From Linnemannia schmuckeri (lineage: Eukaryota; Mortierellomycota; Mortierellomycetes; Mortierellales; Mortierellaceae): DNA of 64,000 nucleotides. The stretch lies in NCBI GenBank assembly GCA_029449235.1, contig JANATG010000003.1:3162001-3226000 (forward strand), given 5' to 3'. The notes below the pieces were generated by a model. The model was not told where the DNA came from. It ran no database searches and saw only the letters and a program-made list of their open reading frames with translations. How positions within the stretch are numbered: the stretch's first letter is position 1; every line of letters begins with the position of its first letter. The position numbers were made by a program, and so were the translations under genes. Positions 22,761 through 34,177 of the stretch are shown in pieces.

Positions 22761-25081
22761 ATAAGTACAGAGGAGGTTGTTTTTAACATAGGAACATATC
22801 CATAGGCGTATAAAGAAATAATATCATTTTTTTCTCAGCTCCTGTAACATGTGGGTCAGGAGTAGGCGTAAAGAGATGAAGGGATGATGGTGATCCCTGC
22901 CCTTAGGCATAATCCTATGGTGGGGTAAGAAGAATGACTTTTCACTCCTTTTGTACGATCCCTTGCTCTATACTCTTCCTTGTATCCACCGTGAAGTACC
23001 CATGTCTAAAATAATAGCTCTCTTGTGACACCTATCATAAGAAATACGATTTGCTACCAGGCCATGCCACACGACTAATTGGAAATAAATGGCCATTGGC
23101 TTTTTCTTTCTCTTCTAACTAATCAAGGAAGGAGGGAGCTGGTTGGCTTTACGCTTTGCCAAGAATCAAAAAAGCCTAGGAGATCAGCCTAGGAGAGCAA
23201 AGGCCAAGGCAAGGTAACATCGATCAAGTGTCTCCTGGATTACTTCTTGTCCTCGTCTGTCCTTGTTCTCTGGCTCCTCGATCCTTTTTTGATCGTTCTT
23301 TATTTCTCTCTCCTTGAAATTCAGTGGCTGTTGGGCTATATTATTTATGTCCGTTTCTAACTCTCAGATGTCCAACCAACCCCCACACTATCTCGTCCTC
23401 GTCTGGTATCTTTCTCCTTGAATCACCTTTGCTATTTTATCTTCTTTCTCTAGTGTCTCTCAACTTCCCTCTCCTTAAGTTATGTGTGGCAAGAGAGGAG
23501 GCGGCAATTCACAAAAAATCTCAACGGAGTCCTCTCGAGAGGGGCTCGTCCTTTTTTGCTCACAGTTGACAAGTGAAAAAGGGTAAAGGAAAAAAAAAAA
23601 AAAAAGAGAAGGGTCCCTGGTGCCTGATATTTGTTTGTTGACTAGAGTTACGATAAAGCAGTAGAGCCAGCTGGATGTAGTACGATATTCTCGCTGTGTC
23701 TTCCGGAAGTGCGATTATCCGGATTGTGGACGTGGGCTCTGGCATGTTTGCATTTCTTGCCTTTGTTGTTTGTTTGTTTTATGGATGCTACACCTGTACG
23801 ATGTTTGGAATGACCTCATGTTTTTCGCATACTAAGAGGCTGGCTGTTGTGTGGCGGAAAAAACGACGAGGTCAAGCCTACAAGTTGCGCAGAATAGCGT
23901 AAGGCACAAAAAGAAAAGGTGGTATGGATGTGTCATTGTAGGCGACAGGATTCATTGCAGATTTTCGACGACTTTGACTGTTCGCGGAGTTTAGGGTTTT
24001 TGTGCTAAAGGTTAGTTTTTTTTCGGGGATGCGAATGAGAAGAAGAGACGATGACCTAGGCGAATGAGTATTGATGAGGGAATGATAGCGAGCAAACAGG
24101 AATGGGCTATATAGGAGTAATTTACTTGGGAACGAGTGGAAGATGTGCGTACTATACAAGTTACCAGGGTTCGTGAGGGGAGCGAAGAAAGAAGGGGTCT
24201 CCTGGGTACTGATCATCAAATGCTACTTGCAGTTCATCCCCTGGGAAAAATAACGTCGAATAAAACATATGCTGCTGCCACCACCGTTAAGAATATACAG
24301 ACAGCTGGATATAAAATACAGACAACTGCTACAAGGACATCCAGAGTGGATGCATGTTATGCATTGTTGTTGTCTTAGTTCAATTGTAATACATAGCAAG
24401 CCAGCAAGTAAGCAAGCAGAAATACAAAGGAAGTATCATGCCCTCTGTTCACATTTTTTTTTTTTTTTGGGAAGCAATAAGCCCATGATGAACCCACAAT
24501 CAGCCACAGCCAGCAACCAGACAACCACTTTTCCTTCCTTTCTCCCTTGACCATTTTATCACTTTGTACTCGTCTTTTCCTTCTCGTCTCTCTCTCTCTT
24601 TCATTCTCCTTCACTCCCTCTCTTCATTTTCGTTGAGGGTTGTTTTTTCCGACCTCACACCTCACCCTCTACTCTCACCCTTCCTCACCCTCGTCCTTCC
24701 TCCTCGTCCCTTTGTTCCCCTTCGCTCTCTATCCTGCTTCATATCACTTCTCTCTCAGTCCCTAATTCTCTCGCTCTCGCTCTCCCTTCTCTCTTTCCTA
24801 TCGCTCTCTTCTCCCTTCTCTCCCCCTCTCTCGTCACTCGCCTACACTCTCACTCCTCCTCTCTTCCTCTCGCTCTTCATCCTTCATCCATTCTCATCCC
24901 TTCTCTCTCACCTCTATTATTATCATTATTGTCAACATCATCTCTCATTCTTATCCTTCCTGATCAACACTCACTTCCATTCACATCCAACCAACTCACT
25001 CCCATCACACAGCAAGAACAACTAAATCAACTAATCGACAACGAGAGAGTAGAGCAAGGACAGGACAGGACAGGACAAAGG
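22761..25081. other. 2.3-kb intergenic region ending in a long C+T-rich leader
   Basis: No supported gene is seen; short frames at 23696-23902 and 24136-24378 have no recognisable features. A 15-A run sits near 23590. From about 24540 to 24990 the plus strand is almost pure pyrimidine and leads into the CSC1-like start, so it is probably promoter/5' leader. Confidence 0.5.
24540..24990 (+). promoter_or_regulatory. Pyrimidine-rich promoter/leader tract of the CSC1-like gene
   Basis: An unusually long C+T tract (TCTCTCTCTCTTTCATTCTCC type) lies 90-540 bp upstream of the start at 25082. CT-rich blocks upstream of starts are typical of fungal genes; the length here is exceptional for this window. 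The role is inferred from position only. Confidence 0.4.
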
Positions 25082-28000
25082 ATGTCGAACATTAACGATC
25101 GTTACGTGGTCCCGACCTTCAACGGCCTGGTCGCCCAGATCGGTTTGTCGGTCGGTGTCTCTGTGGTCTGTGTAGGCATCTTTGAGTGGAACAGGCGCAA
25201 AAAGACTCTTCAGTACCTTTATTCTCCTCGTACCCGGCTAAAAGTGTAAGTTTTCTTTCTCTGTCTTTCTCTAAGAGAGAGTATGTATGCAATGAGTAGA
25301 AAAAGAGTAAGAGTGAACCCTTGACTTTCTTTCGTTTATGCTTATTTTTCCTTTTCTTTGGAGTGGGTGCCTTTCTTTTTCCCTTTTATGTGATTTGTGC
25401 GACAAGGGATCGATTCCATTGGCCCTGGCTGGTGGACAGGTCCGTCAACTCACTCCTCACTCTTACTCACTCAGTCATCCGACAGTCAGTCACACACACA
25501 ACTCCTCTTCCCCTTCCCCCCTACACTCACTCCTCCCTCCTTTTCTCTGTCTTGTCCGCATTGCCTGCTTGCTTTGCTTACCATCTCTCTACTCCATTCC
25601 CCCTTCAGATACTTCTTATCTTGCCGGTCGTGCGCATGATCGCAATTGGCAAAAATATACACAAACGCACACAAATTCCTTTCCTTCTCTTTCCCTTTCC
25701 CTGTCTTTTCATCCCCACCTTCCCTCCATCTGTACTCCCTCCCTTCATCATCTATTTATCTCGAATGAATCTCCGTTCCCTTTTTTTCATTTCTTCTCAG
25801 GGACTAATACATCACAATCGTCATCACCATCGTACCCCTGAGATATGAGGGGAACAAGAATGAGTGAGGGAAGGGTGAGGCCCTTTTTCGATGAAAAGTC
25901 CTTGGACACTTCTATACAACCCAATATGTGATGTGATATGAAAGAACAACTGCACAAACCATTCATTGTACATGAATGAACAAACCACCTAACCAGCTCT
26001 CCATACTTTCTATTCTTCCTATGCGAATTCTATTCCATTCTTTGCTATCTCTCTCTGCCTCTACACTATCCCAATGCTCTCTAATCCAAACCCTTCTTAT
26101 CCTAAACATACCCTCACCCACTGCATTCTTTCCTTCTACTTCACCTCATCCCACCCCATAAACCCAAAACAACGCGCTAACAACCTGTTTATGCATATAT
26201 TCAACACCTATTCCAAAAATAACATACATCCATGCATGCAACAAAATGCAGTAATCCGTCGCCACCAATGTCACTAAAGTTTCTTGGCTGGATCATACCT
26301 ACGATACGGATCCCCGAAGAATTCTACATCAATAACATTGGCCTCGACGCCGTCATGTTCCTCCGCTTCCTCAAGATGTGTCTCCAGTTCGCCATCTTCA
26401 ACGGCATCATCGTCGGCATCATCCTCCTTCCAATACACTACACCGCCTCAGAAACAGAAAAGGAAGTCCCTCGCTTCGCCATTCTCAACGTTCCCGACGA
26501 CTCCAATGTCCTCTGGGCCCACGTCTTTCTCACCTACCTCGTTTCCATCAGCTGGATGTTCCTCCTTTTCAAAAACTACTGGCAGTGGATGGACCTCCGG
26601 CGGGAATACACCCTCCAGCGCATTCGACAGGGGGAAATCGCGGAACGTTCCATCTTCATCAGCCGGTTACCTTCCAACCTTCGCTCCGACGCGGCCCTCA
26701 AACAGTACTTCGAGTCCCTCAAGATGGGTCCCGTCGAATCAGCCACCGTTGTTCAGCATTGTGGTCGTCTCGCTCAAAAGATTGACAGGAGAGAGAGCAC
26801 CCTTAACATGCTCGAAAAGGCTCATATTGATCTCGCCCGCGACGTACTCGACAGCATCAAAAAGCACAAATTTCACATCAGCTCGCCTCTCATCTCGACT
26901 ACAGAACGACCACTCCTCGAAACACCTTCTAAGCGGGACTCAACTGGCGGTCAGAGCAGTATAGACCTCACTGCGCTGGAAAAAATGGTCCAGGACATGT
27001 TCAAGGACAAGAAGCGTTTCCACAAGCTGCGGAAATCTATCTTTGCCCACAAACGTGTCGCCATTGAACCACCCCTACAACCTCAACTCAACATCCCTCT
27101 CTCGGCACTTTCTCATCATTCAGACATTATTGACATCTATGTCAATGGAAGTCAACAGGAGACTGCTGATAGTAACGGACAGAAGATGGGATCGACCCTC
27201 TCCTTGAGCCCACCATCCTTCACCATTTGGAACGCCCTGGCTAGTCTCGACCGCAACTCTTTTGACAAGTTTCAACCTACACGACCCGCCAATCGATTCA
27301 AGGGAGGCGAGAAGGTGAAGGCGATTGATCATCTGATCAAAAAGTACAACAAACTGGATCGTAAAGTTGGCGAACTGCGGGATGGATCACTTCGCTACAA
27401 GTCGACCTCGTATGGATTCGTCACCTTCAAACACCATCTCTCAGCGCAGCTCTGCGCTCAGGCCAAGATTGATTCTCGACCACAGGGTCTGAGTGTCCGC
27501 CTGGCAATGGAACCCCGGGATGTCCTCTGGAGTAACCTCACCGCCAGTTTTCGTAATCGCTTTACCCGCTCCATCGTCGTCAACCTCAGCATCTGGTAAG
27601 TTCCTTTGCCTTTTGAGTGGTGTTAACTACTGTCGATCGTTAAGGTTTATACTCATGCTGTTTTACTGTTGACGATTGAAACTGTATAGGACAATTATTG
27701 TGTTCTGGATCTTCCCTACGTCTTCGTTCTTGCTGTTGACATCTTTGAAGCAGCTCTCGGAAACGTTCAAGTTTTTAAAGCCCATTTTCGATTCATCACC
27801 CTTGATTCAGTCACTCATCCAAAATGTCCTGCCTATCGTCTTTGTTACCATCTTTTTGGCCCTTGCCCCTGTCATCATCCTTGGTAAGTTCCTTTGTCAT
27901 TGTAGACAATTTCAAGACTTGGTTCCAGTCCCAACGCAACATCTAATTTGTACTGCTTTCATTCAACTTGAAATAGAAATATCCAAGCAGGAACTGCCAG

Positions 28001-31000
28001 TGTCGCACTCGACTCTAGAAGGAAATGTGTTCCGGCGGTACTACCACTTCCTTATTTTCAACGTCCTCTTTGTGTTCGTTATCGGAACCGTCATCTTGAA
28101 GTCAATTCTCTCCTTGATCCGGGAACCAACAAACATTTTCGGTCTTCTCGCCAACAACCTGCCTTCAGGATCGACCTTCTTTATCTTTTACATTGTGTTC
28201 AACACCTGTACTCATGCATTGGAATTGGTCCAGGTCTGGGCTCAGCTGATCATCCACTCGTTCGTCACCTCCAGGAAACTTGCGCCCACACCTCGCTCAC
28301 TTCAACGAGCAACCATTCCTTGGTGCTTCCAGTACTACTACTACTACCCACAAAGCATCCTCGCCTTGGTCGTCACCTTCATCTACTCCGTCATCAGCCC
28401 CCTGATTCTTCTTGCCGCCATCCCCTATTTTGGCTTTGCCCTCCTCGTCTTCAAATATCAGTTCGCCTATTGTTACATCAGAAAGTACGAAAATAGCGGC
28501 AGGTTCTTCCGACACGTCTTTCAGTATACAACGGATGGCTTGATCATCTTTCAGATCACAATGATTGGTACTCTCTGGTTGAAGAAGGCCATTGTCGGAG
28601 GCTTCTTTATTGTCTTCCTAGTCGGACTCACGGCCTACTTCAAGATCATCTGTGGAGATTTGTTCAAGTCGCGCACCAAATTCTTGCCCTTGGATACGGG
28701 ACTGCGGAACTTTGATAACGATTCGTCTTGCGCCATGAACGAGATCCCCATGCATGTTGACGAGATCTCGGCTCATTCAAGCGCCATCCAGGACGCCACC
28801 GCCTTGCGACGACGACGAAACAGGCACTCGGTGGGAGGGTTTGGAGCAGAGAAGGTGTTCAATGGATACCATTGCGGGATTGACGACTCATTTGAAAGGA
28901 CAGATTCGGTCGAACATGACCGCCCTTCGTTCGACAAAGTCCTTAGCTCAGCACAATCGACACATTCTCAGAAACCCAGCATAGGAACAGGCGGTGAATG
29001 TACCGCGGGAGCCATGTCTCCGGCTACGGATAGTCTTGTCCCTAGCAAGACTGAAGATGCAGTAGAGGCTGGACACAAAACTCCTTCAGTCACGGATGTA
29101 CCTGGATTGGAGGCAGCGCATACCCCGGATGTTATTCTCGAGCCAGCGCACAGTCTCAAGACGTTCAAGAGCGGCTCCAGGAACTCGTTCCAGCTCAAAA
29201 TCAATACCAAGGAGCCGACCGAGCCTTCGCCTGCATCCAACGAGAGCTCGACACGGGAGATTCGATTGTTTACTGTTGGTGGCGACTTGCTCGAGAGTTC
29301 CAGGGATTTCGAGCATGGCAACAACAACCCTGCAGGATTCTTGGACGAGGATGGGTTTTATGTGGAGTCGTTTGGTCTGCGCAATGCCGGGATGGCGTCT
29401 CGGCCTTTGGCGTCTCACTTTGAGCACACACCGTCCAAAATCACTTACCAGGACAGGACCTCGGAATTTGAGACCTATGTCCATCCAGCATTGCTCAAGC
29501 CTCTGAACCGCAAATTGTGGTTGCCCAAGAACCCACTCTACGAACACTGGGATCTAGACGACACTGTCGAGATCGATTTCGCGCTCAACAGCTCGGCTAC
29601 AGCTAATAAGCTGGAGCTTCGGGTGCGTGACAAGGACGAGGACCTCATGAAGAGCCCTCGCCAGAATCACAAGGATCAGCAACAACAACAACACCAACAA
29701 CAGCAACAGCAACGAGGATATATTCAACGCAGGAATACGGTTGGGTCCAACTTTGATCTAGGCATGGGAGTTTCTCTACCTTCGCCGTCGAACTGGGAAG
29801 GCTGTCTCTCGGACCACCCGATTAGCAACGGACCTCCTTCGACCGCTGGACCTGGATCCAACTGGGAACGGTTCGACGAGAAGAGAGGATACGGGGATGA
29901 ATCAGGTGTTGCTTTGGATCGCTCTACAACTACACCAATATTCCTCAGGAGCCACCACGCTCGCAGCAACACTAAGCCAGGACAACGAGATTATGCAGGC
30001 ACCAGTGGGTTCGAAGTGTCTTCGCCCATGACAGCAACCACACCTCTGTCCACATCCCCCATCACCCACTCTGCGTCGATGAGCACTCTTCGGATGTTTT
30101 CGCCTTCGACCCCGCGCGCCCAGGCTCAGGCACCACCACTATCGCCCCAGAGAGCCGAGAACCAAGGAGGGCTCAGCCCCAACAACACTCGGTTCAAGAG
30201 GAGTGCATCGATGCCACCTGCACCAATGCCTATCGGAAGCGACCCGAACGGCGGTGATACACCAGTTGCCGGATCTTCAAGTGGCACTTCCCCACAACCG
30301 ACACCTTCTCCGTTCTTGAGCGTCCGTAACCCTTACCATGGAACGACAGCTCCTCAACGAAGCAGCACAATGCTGTCTCACTCTCCTCAGCAACCTTCAT
30401 CGGCGCACCAGAGTCCTCGCGTATCGTTTGTTCAGGATACCAGCGGAACAGCATCGACACCGCTGACAGTTCGATCGACTATGTTTGCAGGACCTGTGAT
30501 GCATCACCGCCACACGATCAGTCACGGACAGGGCAACAGTATCCATCATGGTGGCCCCCACCTACGCCCTAGTATAGACCATCCAGCCTTGCCACAGTCG
30601 TATTCGTCTGCAGCCTCCTCCAACAACCCTGGACCATTTACAGGCGTCGTTTCTGGAGCTACAGTTCCTGTCAATATGAACGCTGGAGGAACGTTGAATG
30701 GCGTCTCAACTAATACCGGGACTGGAACTGTTGGCACTGCTGCTGGTGCTTCTACGACAACAACGACTCGCAAGCCAGGAGTTGCGGGAGCGTTCTTCAA
30801 CATGATCTTCGGAGACCCTGAGGATGATGTGTTGGAGGCGAACGAGAACCCGCGGTTTGGATACGAGACTGGTGGTCGATGGAGTCGTCGCCGAGGCAGT
30901 ATGGATCATCATGACGATGATGACGACGACGATGATGATGATGATGATGACGAGGCGGATCTGGTTATGGATGCAGGAGCAGGAGCTGCTGCTATTGGCG

Positions 31001-31167
31001 CGAACGGAAGCCCATCGCATACGGCGATTAATATGACGGGTACGGGAGCCATGGATGAGCAGCGTGGGACGGGAGCCACTGGACTGTCGCGTGTGTTGGG
31101 TCAGCTGTCGATGGCCCAGCCTTCTCACCTGGATCTCTCCGAAGACACCAAATCGTCTAAGGTGTAA
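25082..31167 (+). CDS. CSC1/OSCA/TMEM63-family osmosensitive cation channel with long disordered tail
   Basis: Four exons are inferred: 25082-25245, 26252-27595, 27690-27883 and 27977-31167, giving 1630 aa. The joins keep frame (KV|NPSPPMSLKFLGW; SIW|TIIVFW; IILG|EISKQE). Intron 1 is 1.0 kb and C+T-rich, so a small extra exon inside it cannot be excluded. Intron 3 is 93 nt and in frame, so it can be mistaken for coding. Family features: an N-terminal membrane helix (LVAQIGLSVGVSVVCVGIF), then IPEEFYINNIGLDAVMFLRF, cytosolic loop motifs (SIFISRLPSN, YGFVTFKHHLSAQ), and a multi-helix channel domain encoded by exons 3-4 up to about nt 28660. The final ~800 residues are disordered: Ser/Pro/His-rich, a Gln tract near 29680 and an Asp tract at 30910-30955. 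It is likely a plasma-membrane, calcium-permeable, hyperosmolarity-gated channel. Confidence 0.88.
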
Positions 31168-31700
31168 CTCCTCCCTTCTTTTCCTTTAGAGGCTCTCTTT
31201 TTCTCGTTCTTTTTTTACTTTACTACATGTACTTTGGTACATCACCTTTTCGCACTCATTAATTTGTACTATTTCACCCTTCTACCCTGTACCATACACA
31301 CTTTCACATCTATCAACCATCCTTCTTTCCTGCCCGTGTGCCTTAAGAAACATTCAATTGTGATTAAAGGAGCATTGAGAATAGGCGTAATCGATCTTTG
31401 TTTACCTGTCATCCAACGTCCTGTCTAATTGAATGGTCAACCCCTTGATTGAAAATAGTAATTGGGGTTTGAGCACGTGTGTTGAAGGATTGGAGAACAA
31501 GCACAAATAGGGAAAACAGCGCCCAGGTGGACAATCGAGAAACCAACGCAAGAAAAAACAGAGTTGGCACTAAAAACTTGGTTGGGTCGGTCTGAGAGCG
31601 TTCAAAAATGGGCCGTTGGGGAAGAAAAGGGGAGAAAGGAAGGGAAAAAGGAAGGAGGCGAGCAATTGTTTATTTTTGAGGGTGAAGGGGAGGTTTTCAA
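31168..31700. other. Intergenic gap, tail-to-tail
   Basis: This is 3' flanking sequence of the CSC1-like gene and of the minus-strand membrane protein. Nothing further was recognised. Confidence 0.5.
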
Positions 31701-33515
31701 TCATCTTCCTAAGGTTGCGTTCTGATCCTGTTCGTGTTCGTGCTCTTGATCCCGCAGAAGAGGGACAGGTTCTGGTGATGGTTCTGGTTCTTGTTCGAGA
31801 GAATGGACACGGTAGGCGGGGAGGTCGAACCCTTGATGATACAAAGGTGGGGGTTCTGGTTCCTCTCTGACGCGGTCTTGTCCACCTTGTAACTGTTGTT
31901 GTTGTTGCTCCTGCTGGAGTTGGAGTTGTTGTTGTTGCCAGCGGCGAGCAAAGATGTCGAGGACGGATCTGTGGCGGCGAGATTGGTGTGTCATCATAGC
32001 TTGGGATGAGGTGTCTGTTGATTCTGAGTTTGTGTGGGATATTGGACGGAGGTTGTTGTCATTGGTTGGAGTGGTGTTAAGGAAGAGGTGTAGAGATGAG
32101 GGTATCGTTGGTTGTATTGGTGTTGTAGGGGTAGGGGCAGTTGCTGGTACCGCTGTAAGTGAGGGTATAGAGTTGGAAGAACTAGATGGTTGTTGCTGTT
32201 GAAGGACTCTCGTACTTCTTGGCTGAGTTGTTGTTGTTGTAGTTCCAGCATGTAAGACATACATCGCTACTGACTCTTGACTACCGCCTCCACTACCAGT
32301 TCCTGTAGCACTACCACTATCATCACATCGCTGTCCATCGGCGATACCAATAGGCTTCCACTTTAACTCCCTCTCCTGCAAAACCCTCAATCTCTTCCCC
32401 CTTTCCTCCCATAACCGACCCATCTCCCTTCTACAGACCAAAGCCTGTAAAAAATGGATCTTATCTTGCCTTGTCCAAGGGAGGTACTGACCCTGCCGTT
32501 GGAGGTATCGTTTCCGGAGATGGTGTGTGATAAGGAGGAGACCTGTTATTCCGACGAGGGAGCAGAGTGCGATTAGGAGGTTTAAGAGGAGGAGTTCTTT
32601 TCTGGACCGGGCGGAGGGTTGTGATGGTGGGGAGTGCGTGGGGGAGGCGGAGGGGTCAAAGTCGTCTGGGTTTGAGTGAGAGGAGTTTGAGCAGACGCCG
32701 TAGGAGGTGTCTGGCGAAGAATGGGAGGGAGAGGGTTTGCGGCAGGTGTAAGGAAGGACGCAAGAGAGTTGTTGTGAAGGTGGACCGCCACAGAGCCGGA
32801 GGAGACAAGAGTCTCCAGCTGGGTACTCCCACTCCTGACACGGTGGCTGTCCTCCTACGTTATTGTTATTGTTGTTACTGTTGAAGGGAAACGGTGTCGA
32901 GACAATGCAGGATTGGATGTATTTCTGCTGCACGCTACTTCCTCCTCCCCCGTTCCCTTCGGCTCCCCCTTCTCCTACTCCTTCACTCCCTGTGGAAGAA
33001 GAAGAAGAAGAAGTGAAGGAAGGGTAGAGAGAGAAGAAGGCGCCCCTAAGTCAACTAGTTGTAGAACTGGTGTCACGACGAATGTTTCCGACTCCAGGGG
33101 CTGGGAGGGGGAGGAATGTTGGATCTTGACAGAGTAGCGTGTCTGCGTTGCAAGTGACGGATCCTGGTTCTGGAGAAGGGGATGGGGTGGTGCCAGCACC
33201 TGCGCTGGGAATTTGAAAGGAGGGGAGGTCTGGGCAAGAGGATGAGGAGGAGGGTGGAGAAGTAGTGTTGGTCAAAGGAGTGCAGAGAAGGGATAGGGGG
33301 ATGCAGAAGGTGTTTTTGTAACAGGTGAGGCCTAGAGTGTTGTTTTGTGGGCAGGAGCGGCACCTTTTTGGGAGAGGCGGTGGAGGTGGTTGTTGTGGTG
33401 TTGGTGTAGGGTGTGGTTGTGTTGTAGTTGTTAGATGAGAAGGCGGTGGTGCGGGGGTTGCGGATGTAATGATTAGAAGGAGTAGGAGGAGTGTGAATGA
33501 GGGTTTGGTGTGCAT
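31701..33515 (-). CDS. Cysteine-rich single-pass membrane protein, unknown function
   Basis: There are two exons. Exon 1 starts at 33515 with a signal peptide (SFTLLLLLLIITSATPA). Exon 2 runs 32989-31701, starting after a C+T-rich tract ending CACAG. The donor is uncertain: several phase-compatible GT sites lie within 33051-33075. The predicted ectodomain is Pro/Thr/Ser-rich with clustered cysteines (CRSCPQ, CYKNTFC, CNADTLLC; exon 2: CQEWEYPAGDSCLLRLCGG, CVLPYTC). One transmembrane helix follows (LLLLNLLIALCSLVGITGLLL), then basic HHLRKRY and a Gln/Ser/Pro-rich cytosolic tail. No family is recognised. The topology resembles a cell-wall/surface sensor, but that is inference. Confidence 0.65.
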
Positions 33516-34177
33516 TAGATTAGTGTTTTTGTAGGGTGTAAGGTGTAAGGTGTAAAAAGAGAGAGGAAAGAAAAGGAAAGAAGAGAAGATAATAAGAGGT
33601 GGAGAAGAGTGGATGTCAGTCAGGGCAGAGTGATGAGGGATGTGTTAAGAGAGGAGTGTGCCATGGATGATAATGATGATGAAGAAGATGAAGTGAATCG
33701 CATGGGCGAGGAAGAGAGAGAGGTAGAGACAGAGAGGGGTGAAGTAAGCAGGAGAGGGAGTAGATGAACAAAAAGGGAAGGTAAAAAGAATAAAAGAGAT
33801 GGACGATATCTACCTTTTTGGAGCAAAGGAAGTGTGAGACCAATTAACTGCATAGATGGATGCGCCACTAACATAAGTGATCATCAGCAGCTGACTGACA
33901 CTTATCCAACGACGGAAGGGTCCAGGCTCCTGGAATTGAGTTCGATGAGGCGATGCCTAGCTAACTAAAGCTGGCGACTGGTCGGACTCTTTTCTGATGC
34001 GCTCCTTTCTCTTTTTTGCTACAGGTGAATGTCCGAGCTCGCTTCTTTTTTCCTTTTTCCTCCGTTCATCTTCACATATCTCTTCTCCTTTCATTCCACA
34101 CATTCACATCTCAACAGCCTCCCCTTCCTTTCTTTTACCTGGCCGCCCTTCAAAAACACATATCTCTCACCACCAGT
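33516..34177. other. Intergenic, divergent from membrane protein and F-box pseudogene
   Basis: The part next to 33515 is purine-rich (C+T-rich leader of the minus-strand gene), and a pyrimidine-rich leader precedes 34178 on the plus strand. No gene was seen. Confidence 0.45.

Noticed and set aside
24564..25081. Ser/Leu-rich frames over the C+T tract before the channel gene
   Set aside because: Produced by the pyrimidine-rich leader in several frames; the MSNINDRY start at 25082 begins the conserved protein.
27884..27976. In-frame 31-codon extension inside the channel gene
   Set aside because: GTAAGT/TAG borders and loss of channel-like sequence show it is a 93-nt intron without stops.
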